Shown: positions 46,115 through 58,350, counted from the stretch's first letter. The stretch is 64,000 nt of DNA from Rhyacophila brunnea (GCA_022495005.1 JAGYXB010000286.1:1-64000), one strand, 5' to 3'. Notes: generated by a model not told the origin, from the sequence alone. A program made the numbers and translations.

Positions 46115-46495
46115 GCCGGCTCTCACATCAAAACTCGTCTCGCCTACAACGTGCCGAATACTTCGATGTGACGTCATCGTTATTCACAAAACACACGTTG
46201 CCAAATGGAGCTCCGCCGATTGGTCGAATACGACTGTTTAGTTTGAAAAAAACATCTGCTGTTGCAATCGACAAGTTGCATGCTTCTCGGGCTCGGAGTC
46301 GATGACGTCAGATCGAATACAAACACCAACGAATCGGTCATTTTTATACCGGCTCGTCGATCGCCGCATTCAAATATCTATACGTTTCGAAGGCTACGTG
46401 CTGTAGATCTGCGCGGTCTTCATATGCAACACCGGATCGCCGTTCTTTGATTTATGGCTGTGCGGTTGACGGCGAGTTTAGATGTGTGAGCCGGC
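46115..46495. mobile_element. PIF/Harbinger-like MITE (381 bp), TSD TAA
   Basis: Terminal inverted repeats GCCGGCTCTCACATCAAAAC and GTTTAGATGTGTGAGCCGGC (about 25 bp with CTCG added) are flanked by TAA on both sides (46112-46114 and 46496-46498). A 3-bp TWA duplication is the PIF/Harbinger hallmark. The body is GC-rich for this window and contains two TGACGTCA palindromes (46169-46176 and 46303-46310). No transposase. Confidence 0.75.
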
Positions 46496-46499
46496 TAAA

Positions 46500-47265
46500 G
46501 GTTCAAAATGTGCTACGGGATGGGATCATCAGTCTGATAACATTTATATATAATATAAATAAAAAGATAACACCATGAAAAGCAACATTATACATTTTTT
46601 CCCGTAGCGGCAGCTTACTGTGACGTCACGTGGATAGTACGCGACGTGCATCTCAATATAATCAGAACTGAAGAAGTTACCTAGGTGATAACATTTTTGT
46701 TGCCATTATTTTATTTTATACCTATATCATTATGTATTAATTGTAAACATAGCATTACGTCAATTAGAAAGTTTATAATATCAATAAAAACAATGTGCGT
46801 TATGTATTTATATAAAAGTTTCCTTCAATATTTAATGTGCTAAATACACAGTTTTCGTATAACAGTTATTTAAAATTGATAAAGAATAAGTACACATTTA
46901 GGTTTAAGGAATAAACAAATCAACTGCAATCTACGACAATCGATAGGTATCAATAATCCGCTATCGTGGAAACTTCATAATATTTATATTGTTTACATTA
47001 TTTTATGATATCGTGTTATAAATTTTCAATTTGTTAAAATATCTAACCGATGATAATACTAAACTACTTATCAATACGATATCTTAATATAGAATTTATA
47101 GATACCAAATATAAACAAACTTACATAAATCAAATATTTGTATGGTACAAAATTCACTTTTAGCATGCTTACAATCATGTGTGAAAATCAATAATATAAA
47201 AATAAAGTACCATTTTAAACATAATATTGTATTTTTTATACAGCACTATTTATTTCAGCACATAC
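46500..47265. other. AT-rich stretch without a gene
   Basis: No gene seen. A third TGACGTCA site lies at 46621-46628, outside the MITE. Confidence 0.4.
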
Positions 47266-47861
47266 CAGTAGCGAAAGATGGAGGTATACTTTTAAAATCT
47301 GCCATAAATAGTGCACATTAAACTTTGTTAGTCATACGTACCAATTTGTATTTATCGAACCAAGACTACAATAATTTATTTACAGATGGTATTGGTTAGT
47401 TTTTAAAAATCAATTAAACCCTGCCTAAACCAAACCATAATGGTTTTGCTTAATTTTGGGCGATACGACAAAATTGTGCACACTTTTTCATTCATACTTA
47501 TTTGTTTTCGTTGGATTAAGAATACATTTTACCCATATTGTCGGTTCACTTTTTTTAAATTCAATCAATCCTTGACTAAACCAAATTATAACAGATAAAT
47601 ATATTATTTTATCTATAAAATATTCAAAGTTATGTATGATTTAATTGCATAACTTTAGATATTTCGTAGATAGACGAGTATTATATGACTATTATCTATT
47701 ATGGCATGGTTTCGCAGGGTTTAATTGAATTTTAAAAACTAATCAACACCATCTGTAAATTGTAGTCTTATTTCAATGAAAACAAATACGTATGACTAAC
47801 AAAGTTTAGTGTGCACCATTTATGGCGGATCTTAACACCCTACCTTCACCCTTCGCCACTG
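47266..47861. mobile_element. Long-TIR hAT-like element (596 bp), CAGTGGCGAAGG
   Basis: The first about 165 bp (CAGTAGCGAAAGATGGAGG onwards) and the last about 165 bp (ending CCCTTCGCCACTG) are inverted copies at roughly 85-90% identity by eye. The middle holds a further degenerate copy of the arm. Flanking 8-mers GCACATAC and GCGTACAC match only partly, so the duplication is uncertain. Single arms occur at 24168-24315 and 50715-50880. Confidence 0.7.
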
Positions 47862-48114
47862 GCGTACACGTACCTATCACATAGAAAGTGTGATGAACAG
47901 AAAATGGAACTGCACTCTTAGGAAAGATAACTATTTTTTCAATGTCAATGATTCCCAATAAGGTTCCACGACCTTTCCGGGTTACGCGAGAATTCTAATT
48001 GCAATTTCTCATTTTATTGTAATCGAGTATTTTTTTAACATTCATGTGACCTGTTAATAAAATAATGAAATATTTTCAATTATCAGCTTGGTTAGATTTT
48101 GAATAATATTTAAA

Positions 48115-48617
48115 AAAAATCGGTGTGTGTACGTACGCGCGTTAGAAGTTATACTTCTTTGGCGTAACAAAACAAAAACAAAACTTGTGATCACCTAGAT
48201 TCTTCGAATAGCTCTTAATTGCCTTGTTAAATTACACACTCAAGAAAAAGGACCGCTTATTGGAACGTCGTTGGTTTATTTCTATGCACTAATATTACTA
48301 AATTATATAATGGTTTCTCGTTGTTTTTATTTTTAAAGTACCAACTGTCACTCTGACGTTTAATCGTTTGTTTACGTAAGAAATTGCAAATGGCCGACAA
48401 TAATAAATTCGCTGTCTAGGCAACGGAACAATTCTAAACTATAATATTATACTGTATAATCGTCACGATTGCAGTCATACTGTGGCGTAAAGGTAGTGCG
48501 TTCGGCTGATAACCGAATAATCGGTGGCTCGAATCCAATCGAGTGTAATTAAATTATGTGTTACATGTCACACGCTGATCTGATTTCTCAAACGCGCCAA
48601 AAGAAGTATAACTTCAA
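48115..48617 (+). mobile_element. MITE with embedded tRNA-Ile-like promoter, copy 1
   Basis: The unit begins AAAATCGGTGTGTGTACG, contains GAAGTTATACTTCTTTGGCG near the left end and its inverse CGCCAAAAGAAGTATAACTTC at the right end. Inside, at about 48476-48546, is a tRNA-Ile-like module with boxes A and B. Two more copies lie at 51771-52229 and 62466-62975; the latter also has the tRNA module. It has no protein-coding sequence. Confidence 0.7.
48476..48546 (+). ncRNA. tRNA-Ile(GAT)-like module inside the MITE
   Basis: Box A TGGCGTAAAGG (48483-48493) fits TRGYNNANNNG exactly, and box B GGCTCGAATCC (48526-48536) differs from the consensus at one base. The anticodon arm is well formed (TTCGG and CCGAA around the loop CTGATAA, anticodon GAT, Ile). 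The T stem is partly mismatched and the acceptor ends do not pair, so a functional tRNA is unlikely. It could still recruit RNA polymerase III. Confidence 0.55.
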
Positions 48618-49095
48618 AAAATGTAGTAAAGATTTTTGTTTATTATTTAGGTCAACCAATAGGATCGATCACAGAGAATAAGTTTAGTAAGTATTATATA
48701 GAATAAAATAATATGTAATGGTCCCAATAATAGGCAGATTTATAGGTAGGTTTGTTTTCAGTAAGTCAAAGTAACTAAAGTAAAAATATTTTTTTTTACC
48801 CATCGTGTCCTGTTACTATGTTATATTGTATCACCCATTTTACTTACCCCAAGATTTAACAAAATTGTTCAAAGGTTCTTCGAATCTTAAAGGTTGAAAA
48901 TGTATGCTGCCGAGAATAAGGTAGAATATTAATGAACAGCATGCGATGATAGACACATTTGTTATGATCGTCGCCTTGTCTTTAATGTTTTCGAAAGTTA
49001 AAATGTGCAACATTATTAACTAATATTCTTCTGAAAAACGTTTCACTGACCAGTGACTCTGAATAGTTATTAACCTATAACTAATAGCGCCTGTA

Positions 49096-49479
49096 CACGT
49101 GCATGGATTTACTTGCACCAATAGTGTGTATTTTAAACTATTGCGATAATAATATTGTTTACACGTAAAAGTGCTGACTGTCTCGCCTAGATGTCGTCAT
49201 TTTATCGTACTATTTGACAGGCTGTGAATATTGGTTAACCTCAAAATGAGTCTCTGCGCGATGTAGTTCGATTTTTTATCGTTAGATTCGCCACTATCGT
49301 TCTACTGCGTAAGCGCAGATATCGCACAGCTCAATAAAATTGTCGCGTGACAATTCTGAAGCTTGTGAACTTTTTTAAATCTATACATGCAATCTTGCAA
49401 TTTGCACGATAATACGTGAATTTTTTTATTATGGCCGCGATAATACATACCTACTGTCAGCAGTAAATCCATGCACGTG
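49096..49479. mobile_element. Tc1/mariner-type MITE (384 bp), TIR CACGTGCATGG
   Basis: Perfect 18-bp terminal inverted repeats CACGTGCATGGATTTACT are flanked by TA on both sides (49094-49095 and 49480-49481). The TA duplication fits Tc1/mariner-type transposition. No transposase. A 78-codon minus-strand open stretch at 49302-49538 crosses the right end and is chance. Confidence 0.8.
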
Positions 49480-49489
49480 TAAACTGGGT

Positions 49490-50714
49490 ACTTATATAAA
49501 TTGTATATTTTTATTTTGCTCGTCGAATGAAACCCCACCCGAGCAGCAGCACCCCGGGCAACTGCCCCCTCACCGACCCCTAGCTAGACAGTGCTATACA
49601 CATACAGTGGTATATAATAAAACTTTTGTCAAGTTGCGTGCAGTAGTCAGTAAATAATCAAAGCTTAAGAGTATGTAAGGGGTGTATCACACTGAATTGA
49701 ATGCATGTGCCTTCTTACTAATAGTGTAATAAGGGGAACTAGTTACTATGCTTCAACCAATGGTGTTTATTTACTGGCACTGATTTATATTGTATTCATA
49801 TATACAGAGACATTCTATGGGGGTAGACAAGCGATCCACTGAGTAGAGCAGCAAATAACATAGGAGTCCGGGTTTTACATTTTTTGAGAGTAGGTTTAGT
49901 GAAAATGAGTTTTTAATAAACCACCTAAGACTAGAAAAAAAAATCATATTTGAAAAAAATACGAAAGTCGGCCGGATTTGAGCCCGTATAACCATTGGTG
50001 TCGCGGCAATCTGTGTATTAACCAATTATGCTACGAGCCTCCTATCTAATGACGACAAGTTTAACTAGTAGGTCATACATGAAATGTTTATCAAATTGCG
50101 TTTTATTGACTCTCGGTTTTTGTGTATTAAATTAAGGAATAATTATTACTTTAATTACTAATCGACGCCCGGCTCTCAAAAAGGAGTTTCTTTATAATTT
50201 TTGTTTTGTTTTTTAATTTATTTGATCTACTACACTGACCATATCAGTGTGTCGGATTTGTTTAATTTAAATAAATCGAAACCTTGTTAAAACTCTCTTA
50301 AAAAATAAAACTCAGTAAAATTTAAGGAATATCACTCTTAATTTCAGTTACAAGTCGGTTGATATTAATAATAATTTTGTTAAATACCAACGATAAAAAT
50401 TGTTTATTATCTTCCGATTTGAAATCGATTTTTTTACCAACCGGCAGATAAGAATGCTAAATTGAAATACAAACATATATTTTTTATTTGCCAAATACTT
50501 GAAATAAATGATTTTTGGATACACTTAGTCAAATATAACGCTATCGATTGTAAACCGATTTTTTGTGATTAAAATAATTATAGGTATGCACATAAAAACA
50601 AATTTTATTTTGACAACATATTACTGGTCTTTTCTAGTGAAACATTTATTTAAATAATTATTATTATTTTATATTTGCGTACACATACGACATTATGTAA
50701 TATCTAATCTTATA
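49490..50714. other. Unassigned, one tRNA-like fragment
   Basis: At 49960-50040 the minus strand shows TAGCATAATTGGTTAATAC followed by GGGCTCAAATCC about 40 bp later, a tRNA-like A/B-box pair without a pairing acceptor. The rest is AT-rich, without a gene. Confidence 0.4.
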
Positions 50715-50880
50715 TGGTTTGGATTAGGTAGAGTATAATTGAATTTAAAAAAAATAACAAACACTATTCACACTTTATACGTAGTCATAGTTCAATGAAA
50801 ACAAATACGTTTGACTGATAAAGTTTAGTGTGCACTATTTATGGCGGATCTTAACAGCCAACCTCCACCCTTCGCCACTG
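50715..50880 (-). mobile_element. Arm of the CAGTGGCGAAGG element, reversed
   Basis: This is the single right-hand arm, ending CCACCCTTCGCCACTG, of the family described at 47266-47861. No opposite arm nearby. Confidence 0.65.
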
Positions 50881-51544
50881 CTACCACGCCCATATATTTA
50901 AGTAAAACTTTACCGGGATATAGAGCCACGGCAAAAGTACGATATTGATCGGATATATCGATAAATATTTACATACATATTAAGAAATACCGACACGATT
51001 GTGTTTTTACGACCGGTTTTCTTGGTAAACTTTGTTCGTCAACTTGCCATAAAGATACTGAGTTTTTATGTGAAATAGCACGTAAGTATCTAAGTCTGTT
51101 ATCGCCGGGCAAAGCATACTATGTTTGAACTAAGTGACACATCATATAAATGATATTTAAATACGAAAAAGTACTTGCATTATTACCTACATCAAAATTA
51201 ATTGTAAATATTGATACATTGGCTAACACCGTTAAAGGCATGAATAGTGTATTTAAATGCACATTTGCCACTAGCGGTTCCAGAACATTATCGAACAGGG
51301 TACTTTAGTAGTTTATAACATTATAACGTAAATCGAAGGTAAATAAATTCAAGGCTATTTTAAATAATCTATCAAGGTTACGATATAAAGCTCAAATTAC
51401 ACCGGTATCCTCAAGTTAATCATTTGCGCCGATGCCTTATTTATTTATTTAAGAAAACAAAATAATCTGGACATAAGACATTAAAATTCAGGACGTTTAC
51501 AACATGAGATTTACATTATAACTTATAACAAATATTACTCTCTC

Positions 51545-51705
51545 GGCGGTTCTCGTGGTGCAGTGCGTAAAGCGCTCGCCTTCCACCCGAGAGTTCTGGG
51601 TTTGATTATAGGCGAGGACACAATATTTAAGTGTTTTTCTCAAAGCCTGGGTGTTTGTGATTGTTCAAAATTACTAACAACCACCTTGTACGAAACAGCA
51701 AGAAC
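51545..51705 (+). mobile_element. SINE-A, tRNA-derived, copy 1
   Basis: The head reads GGCGGTTCTCGTGGTGCAGT, then the anticodon-like region CGCCTTCCACCCGAG and a mutated B box (GGGTTTGATTATAGG). The body has GAGGACACAATATTTA and CTCAAAGCCTGGGTGTTTG, then TGATTGTTCAAAATTACTAAC. The same order is found in reverse at 57312-57464 and, more diverged, at 58351-58490. The loop CTTCCAC suggests a tRNA-Gly-like origin. Confidence 0.75.
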
Positions 51706-51770
51706 ATGATTATTATTAATTCTAAAAAAAATATTACTATCTCAAGAGAGAAGAAGAAAATAACAATAAT

Positions 51771-52229
51771 AAAAATCGGTGTGTGTACTTATGTACGCGT
51801 GTTAGAAGTTATACTTCTTTGGCGGAACAAAACAAAAACAAAACTTATGATAACATAGATTCTTCAACTGGCTCTTAATTATCTTGTTAAATTACACACA
51901 AGATTTTTCTTGAGTTTATTGGAGCGCCATTAGTTTATTTCTATACACTTGAACATATATTACTAAATTATATAATTATTTCTCGTTGTTTTTATTTTTA
52001 AAGTAACAACTGTCACTGACGTTTAATCGTTTGTTTACGTATGGAATTGCAAATGGCCGACAATAATAAATTCGTTTGAATAAGAATAACTCTACTATCA
52101 AAATTGCGTCTGTATACAGCTGACTGATTCGCAGCTAACTTCATACTGTCGCGCACTTTCGTAACGGTGTGCACGCGCAACTCTCAATTTCACTCTCTAC
52201 CAAACGCCCCAAAAGAAGTATAACTTCAA
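51771..52229 (+). mobile_element. tRNA-type MITE family, copy 2 (without tRNA module)
   Basis: Begins AAAAATCGGTGTGTGTAC and ends GAAGTATAACTTCAA, with the same left half as copy 1. The right half does not show boxes A and B; only the terminus is shared. It is either a decayed member or the ancestral form. Confidence 0.65.
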
Positions 52230-52939
52230 CAATAAAAACATAAACAATTTTATATAATGCTTGAGACATTCACGGATGTTTATTATCGTAATAGATTCTT
52301 GGGTTTCCACCGCGTGTATTTCTTCAATCTTATCTCGATGTTTTCCTCAAAATCCATAGAAACCGTGAACATTTTAATAGGGTTGATGGATTACGGTTAA
52401 AAACATCATGGCTTCCGGCACTGTCAACAAAATCCAATATTCGATCCAGTATCTCTAGTCGTAACGATTGACGCATCACTCTGTACAACTTTGCTTTTAG
52501 CTAATCGGATTCCTTTTGGTATTCTTAGAGCGACATTTGCATTCATACACCTACACCACACTTTATCATTACACATATTATCTCTTGATAATGGCCTCTG
52601 CAACAATCCCGAAACGTCGAGGAAAGAAGGAAGAAGTGGAAACATAAGAATCTATTACGAATTTATTCAATAATATAAAGTTTCAAAAACAAAATGCAAA
52701 GTACCTACTTACATCATTGAAAATGTCTGTCTTTAGGTAGCGCTTTTACTAATCGTGCACGCCACGCTAATGATGCTTGATAAGCTTGACTCGAAGAAAC
52801 AGTTCACACCCAGAAGAGGTCATGACTGCGACAATGTAATGTTGCATCATTTTGTGGCCAAAATAGAATGATTCCCTTTTTCGCGCATAGCTTAAGGCCG
52901 TACATCAGTTGAGGCACGGTCTAAAAAGATCGTGGCTGG

Positions 52940-54180
52940 GTGATGCGCGGATTGCGGGTGGCGGGTGCAAATGACGCCTGTCAAACGAAATATAATTTGT
53001 CATATAAATCCAACATACGTCCATTTTATGTTCTGTTCTGTACGCTCGTTGCGTACGCTGACGACTTGCTCCTGCTTGTTGGGGCGACGAGCCGACCGGC
53101 ACTTGAGGGTGCAGCCACGGACGCCTTGGGCAGAATCCTTAATTGGGGGTTGCTGAACAAGCTGACCTTTGCCCCGATCAAGACGGAAGCTGTTCTCCTC
53201 AGGGGTAGTTCTCGGGTCAACATAACTCGACGGCCGCCCACGGTTCGTTTTGGCCAGACCTCAGTGCGTTTCTCCGAAAGGGTTACGTATCTGGGGGTAA
53301 TTCTTGATGACAAGCTGTCTTTCGTTCACCACGCCAAGACGGCCGTCTCTAAGGCCAATTCGGCCTATGGGAATTGCCGGTTACGCCTCCAGCATTTGGC
53401 ATTCCCGAGTAAACTCCTTAACTCTCGTGAGACGCGCACTACTAAGCGGGCAGCGACTTGCGCTGATCTCGCTTACCAAAGCCTACCGCACAACTTCTAC
53501 TGACGCGCTTGCCGTACTCGCGGGGGTGCTACCCCTCGATCTGCACGTCCAAGTCAGAGGATCGATCACCCTCCTCTTGAGGGGGATCAGCACAATACTC
53601 GCCGGTGTCCATCTGACACCACCGCAGAGATCCGAGGACGTTCCTTACAGGAAGACGGTAAGTGACATTGTGTACAAGACCGCATTTGCGGCATGGCAGG
53701 CGAGGTGGACCGCCTCCCCCAAGGGGCGGCACACTTACCGTTTTTTTTCCAGACGTATTCTGCAGGCACCAAACTAGAAGACTCCAACCTTCGCACTGGA
53801 TTAGCCAGTTCCTCACCGGCCATGGCAACTTCGCCGCCAGACTCCATGAGTTTGTGATAGTAGATGGGCCGGGTTGTACCTGCGGGCATGACCACCAAGA
53901 TGTTGAACACATCCTCTGGGATTGCCCGCTTATGGAATTCGAACGAGCGGAGCTGTTTGCCAGGGTCCGTCCTCACACGGGCCCAATTGGTCATGGAGAT
54001 CTGGTAGCAACCGAGGCCAACTTTGCGGCATTTGAGAAATTTGCGGCGTCGTATGGGGAGCGGGATAGTCCCGACTCTTCTGTAGACTCATCCATTTCAA
54101 TTCGTGACACTCAGTATGCGGGTACATAAAGCGCGTAACGTCAGCGGACAGCAGAGCTAGTCCAAAAACAAACATTTTCT
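52940..54180 (+). pseudogene. R1-type LINE, 5'-truncated and internally deleted
   Basis: Coding similarity starts at about 53045 with VAYADDLLLLVG, the RT motif C (YADD at 53054-53065). It continues in that frame to about 53420 (VTYLGVILDDKLSF). It then jumps to another frame at RRALLSGQRLALISLTKAYR, skipping a stretch of roughly 80-100 residues normally present. A run of T at about 53740-53748 causes a second shift. The final frame ends at 54129 after a CCHC-like finger (CTCGHDHQDVEHILWDC, 53875-53925). This finger and the LTKAYRTTSTDAL segment are typical of R1-clade LINEs. It is dead. Confidence 0.7.
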
Positions 54181-54440
54181 TTCTTAACTTTCTTCTTTAA
54201 GCACTACAGTGCATGGTTGCAGCATCAGTCCCGTGCGGCTCCGTCTCGGGACGGAATGAGCACTTAAAATCACTTCTTTTAGACACGTTTAAAGCGTCAT
54301 AGAAAGCGGCCGTGCATATCCACGGTTGTGCATATATGACGGGTGGTGGTGGGCACTTTAACGTATGTTCTATTAGTAACAATGTGTGACATGTTTTCTT
54401 TTTAAAGTAAATGGATAACGTTTTTAGTCATCTTTACACG
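54180..54440 (+). other. Probable 3' UTR of the R1-type LINE
   Basis: Moderately GC-rich sequence (CGTGCGGCTCCGTCTCGGGA, GCGGCCGTGCATATCCACGG) follows the LINE stop codon. I could not find its tail or target duplication. Confidence 0.35.
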
Positions 54441-54944
54441 ATTTAAGAATTAATTGGCCCGTCGCCATCACGAAGCAAAGTGACGTGTTTCCAGCTCGAC
54501 GTTCTCTCACTGAATGCGAGCGAGTCCAAAATTTCGTCGCGCCTACAGTTGAAAATTATTTGCCGTTTCACTGATGTGTCACCTTAATCGATTATCAGTT
54601 GCAGTCGGGTTTAATATTACCCAGAACATACGATTATCGTCGACTCAACTATCACCGATCGTTGATTGAGTCGTGAGTGAACATTAGGACTCATTCGATT
54701 TTCGCTACGACTCCAGTGAACGATCCGTATACCTATACAAAAACATGGACGCAAATTTATTGCAATGTACCTATATGGATGTAATGCATTTCAGACCAAT
54801 TACAATATGCACTGTATTTTTATGTGGTACATAAGCGGACACATCAAAATAGAACAACTCTATAAATGCATGATAGCGTATTTATAATAATATGCAACCT
54901 ATTCCAATGAAAATTGCAAATGCAAAAAAAAAAAATCTTTTACA

Positions 54945-55006
54945 AACTTCAACTCTGTGGAGGCCCATATGATCTCCTTACGATCGGACATGGCAAAAAG
55001 ACAACA
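54945..55006 (+). repeat. SINE-B tail fragment
   Basis: CAACTCTGTGGAGGCCCATA followed by TGATCTCCTTACGATCGGACATGGCAAAAAG matches only the 3' end of SINE-B. The head is missing. Confidence 0.6.
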
Positions 55007-55009
55007 ATT

Positions 55010-56730
55010 GCAATGCAGGTAGAGTTCAGTTTTCAACCATATTCATTTGTTTACCAGTATATACACTTAACAATAATTGTTGTAGCAATCATACCACTCA
55101 GTATTAAATGAGTGATACACTTTAATATGTAGGTTTTGTTGTTAAAACAAAACAATTGAGCAATAATAATTATCAGCGTTTCCTCAATCATATCCAGATC
55201 GGTAGGGTCAGTTTTGATTGGTAATTACGACAATATCTCTTGTAATAATATACTGCATTAATATAAATAAGAAGGACACTCTATGAATCCTCACCCAACT
55301 CATCGAGTCCGTCACGAGACGTACTACTATTGTCACAAGTTCTTCACTCGACATAATACCTACATTCGTTTTTCCACTCGAATTAAGTTTCTGATTGCAT
55401 TAATATAATTAATCTCTTAATCATATTGATCTCATCACTACATCATTATCCGCGATTATAATCTCCACGTTCACAGCTTTATTAAAGTATTAGTTCATTA
55501 TTATACCGACGTGATTCGTTCCAAATCACCCACATCCAAATATTCATAGGTATGGCTGTAGTAAAAAATAAATAAGTGCCTACTTAAAACATATTGTTGT
55601 TCTAAAATAAGGAGAAAAACATTGGGAAACAAAGTCACAGAACTAGGAATATAAAAGGTCACATCATTCACGTAATTTAGTTTCCGGTTTGGCCTGGTGT
55701 AGGTATGGCTGAAACTTCTCCGGGGAAGGAGGGTATATTTGATGAAATTTGTTTTATAATTTTTTCACCTTGTTGGATTCACTTAATATATTTGCATTTT
55801 ATCAGCACATAACGTATAATTCATTTTCAAAAACGTAAGCGAGTGTGCTTTCTTAATGCTGGTATTGCAATCCGTATAGGTACAAGCCCCTTTTGTGATT
55901 AGTAAATCAATGAATCAAAATATCGATGTTGCTAAGCTAAAAAACTTTAAAGAAAATTTACGAGGTTATTATTTATATTGTTAGATTGTTTAGAATATCA
56001 CCTACAGCGCCCCAAAAGTGCATCATAAAGCGTTATCCTATTTCAAAATTATGAGAATTTTTGGTGAATTAATTAGTGGTAAACATATAATTAACCGATA
56101 ATGTATAATGAAATTGCTCCCCTGTAAAGTTAAAAAATATTGTCATATTTATGATCTTTTGCTTTAGCAATCGCTATGTTATAATATTTATAACTGTTTT
56201 AATTTCATCGATGGTTAGTTTAGTTATACATCGCAATTGAATTGCGCGCCAAAAAGTTTTATCGGCACATTTCATTTTATCATTACGTTGATAACAGGTA
56301 GGTACTTATAATAATTTAAATGGTAAATAGGTACAATACGATAAGAAATATACAAAATTATTACATATTATAAAACATGTTACAAAAATGTGAATTAAAA
56401 GATTGTATCAAATAGTAAACAAACATTAATTTGTCAATTATTTTTTTTACCAAAATTGTGTATATAGTTGGGTACACAAATAACGAGTCTCTATTTTTGA
56501 ATATTGTTATTCAATATTAGATTTATATAACAAAAAGTTCATAAATCATTAGGTAGGTAATTGAACTTCATCATGTATTATACCTTTTAATTATTGAGGG
56601 ATCATACTTACATATAGAAATTATCTATGAATATATTGTTTATGTCTATCACGATGTGACAAACATATCAAATAAGAAAAAAATCCATTTTTATGATATT
56701 GGAGAAAACTGCTAAACATGACACATTGTG
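55010..56730. other. AT-rich stretch without a gene
   Basis: No gene or complete element seen in about 1.7 kb. Confidence 0.4.
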
Positions 56731-56737
56731 TATTAAG

Positions 56738-57840
56738 CAGTGCTCGAAATAGAAAATTAGACGAACCGGAGTATCGATAATTTTCTGAAAATATATAAAT
56801 GTGTTTTTTGTTATAATATAACCTAGGTAGACTCTCTGTCACGTAACCTTGCCATTTGGAATTTAAGTTTTTGAATGAAAACGTGAATAAACCAATCAAG
56901 TGCTTGGAATTTACTAATACAATTATACGGCGTACGTGTGTAAACCAATCGGGCGCCTGGCTTTTACTAATTCATTTATACGGTTGCGTATGTACACAAA
57001 TCCTTGTCACTGTGTACAATGGCAAGGTTACATGAAGGATAGTGGATGCCTTGCACGGGAAAATGCATTAACTGTATTTATTAAGCATTTGATACACACA
57101 ATAATTGAAGATTTTGGTAGGCAACGCTTTTCAGCACCGCAGGCGAAAAACACCAAATTTCCACGAAGTATACTATCAAAAATTGCATTATTATATTCTG
57201 TTTTCTTTAAGTGCCACCTATACAGCAGTAAATGGCTTGTCTACCCCACTGGCGGTCATTGTTTTGTATTTTTTTTAAAATTATTAATATCCATGTCCTT
57301 GCTTTTTTGTACAAGGCGGTTGTTAGTAATTTTGAACAATCACAAATACCCAGGCTTTGAGAAAACTTCAAAATCACATAAATATTGTGTCCTGACCGGG
57401 AATCGAACCCAGAACTCTCGGGTGGAAAGCAAGCGCCTTACACACTGCACCACGAGAGCCGCCCATTGTTTTGTATTATATGTGATCGTGTAATTAATTA
57501 ATTTAGTAGTTAACATATAATATATCCACAAATATTTAAGACGTCAGAAGGCGATCTGTAATACTAAACCAACATCCTATAGAATGGTACGAAACTCTCA
57601 TTAATCAAAATTTATATAATGTATTAGGTATAGAAACTAATACTGGCGTGCATTCATATACTATATTATGTAGATCGATAGATAATTATTATATGTAACA
57701 ATTTGGTTTTAAATAAATGTAATTATTTTCATAATTATTCCCGAACCGGAACGCTATTTTTATGTTGTCCACGAGACAGCAGTAATCATTAAGTGTTCAC
57801 AAACGTGAGCTGAGCTCCGGTGCGTTCCAATAGTCGAAAC
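56738..57840. other. Remnants of a CAGTGCTCGAAAT hAT with nested repeats
   Basis: CAGTGCTCGAAATAGAAAA with CCGGAGTATCG at about 56741-56790, and GAGCTCCGGTGCGTTCC near 57815, resemble the two ends of the MITE at 5843-6077. Between them are a tandem duplication of about 53 bp (AACCAATC.GGCGCCTGG type, 56890-56993) and the reversed SINE-A. A 185-codon open stretch here ends inside the SINE and is not credible as a gene. Confidence 0.35.
57312..57464 (-). mobile_element. SINE-A, tRNA-derived, best preserved
   Basis: On the minus strand: head GGGCGGCTCTCGTGGTGCAG, anticodon region CTTGCTTTCCACCCGAG, perfect B box GGTTCGATTCC, then CCGGTCAGGACACAATATTT. The tail has CTCAAAGCCTGGGTATTTG and TGATTGTTCAAAATTACTAAC. 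The intact boxes A and B mark it as a pol III-derived SINE. Confidence 0.8.
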
Positions 57841-58350
57841 ATAAAGTATATTCAGGCTTTATTGATATTAAAAAATTAATGTTAGCAAATACCTCTTTAT
57901 ACTACTGAAGGAACTGTCAAAATGGACACGATTCACATTCAATTTGATGTCTTATCAATAATAGTATTACCATTTATGCAGACAATTGTAGAGCTAAGAT
58001 TGTGATCATAGAAATCTGTTTTATCTAGCCACTGAAACAAAAAAAAAATCGAATTTTATGAAAATTGGAATTGATCATCTTGATCCATAATTATTATTGT
58101 GAATCATTCATATGTTTAACGGACAGGTCTCCGTATCTGAAGCGAAGTGTACGCCAATATGTTTCGTGCAAATCCAGGTCTAGTGGTGACCTCTGCGATG
58201 ACCTGGGCGTATATTCCGCATTCTGCTAAGGTCTCCCGGCTGCCGGATACCTCAATCACCAATAAAAATGTACGTATACGGACCTGGTAGTGAGCCAGGA
58301 TTGACTATAAAACGGCTATAATGTGAACTAGGCACAAATCTACATCATGT

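Noticed and set aside
48476..48546. Functional tRNA-Ile gene
   Set aside because: The anticodon arm and boxes A and B are good, but the acceptor ends do not pair, the T stem is mismatched, and the module is part of a repeated MITE.
56936..57493. 185-codon protein-coding gene
   Set aside because: The stretch crosses a tandem duplication and ends inside a reversed SINE. It has no recognisable domain and the composition is not gene-like.
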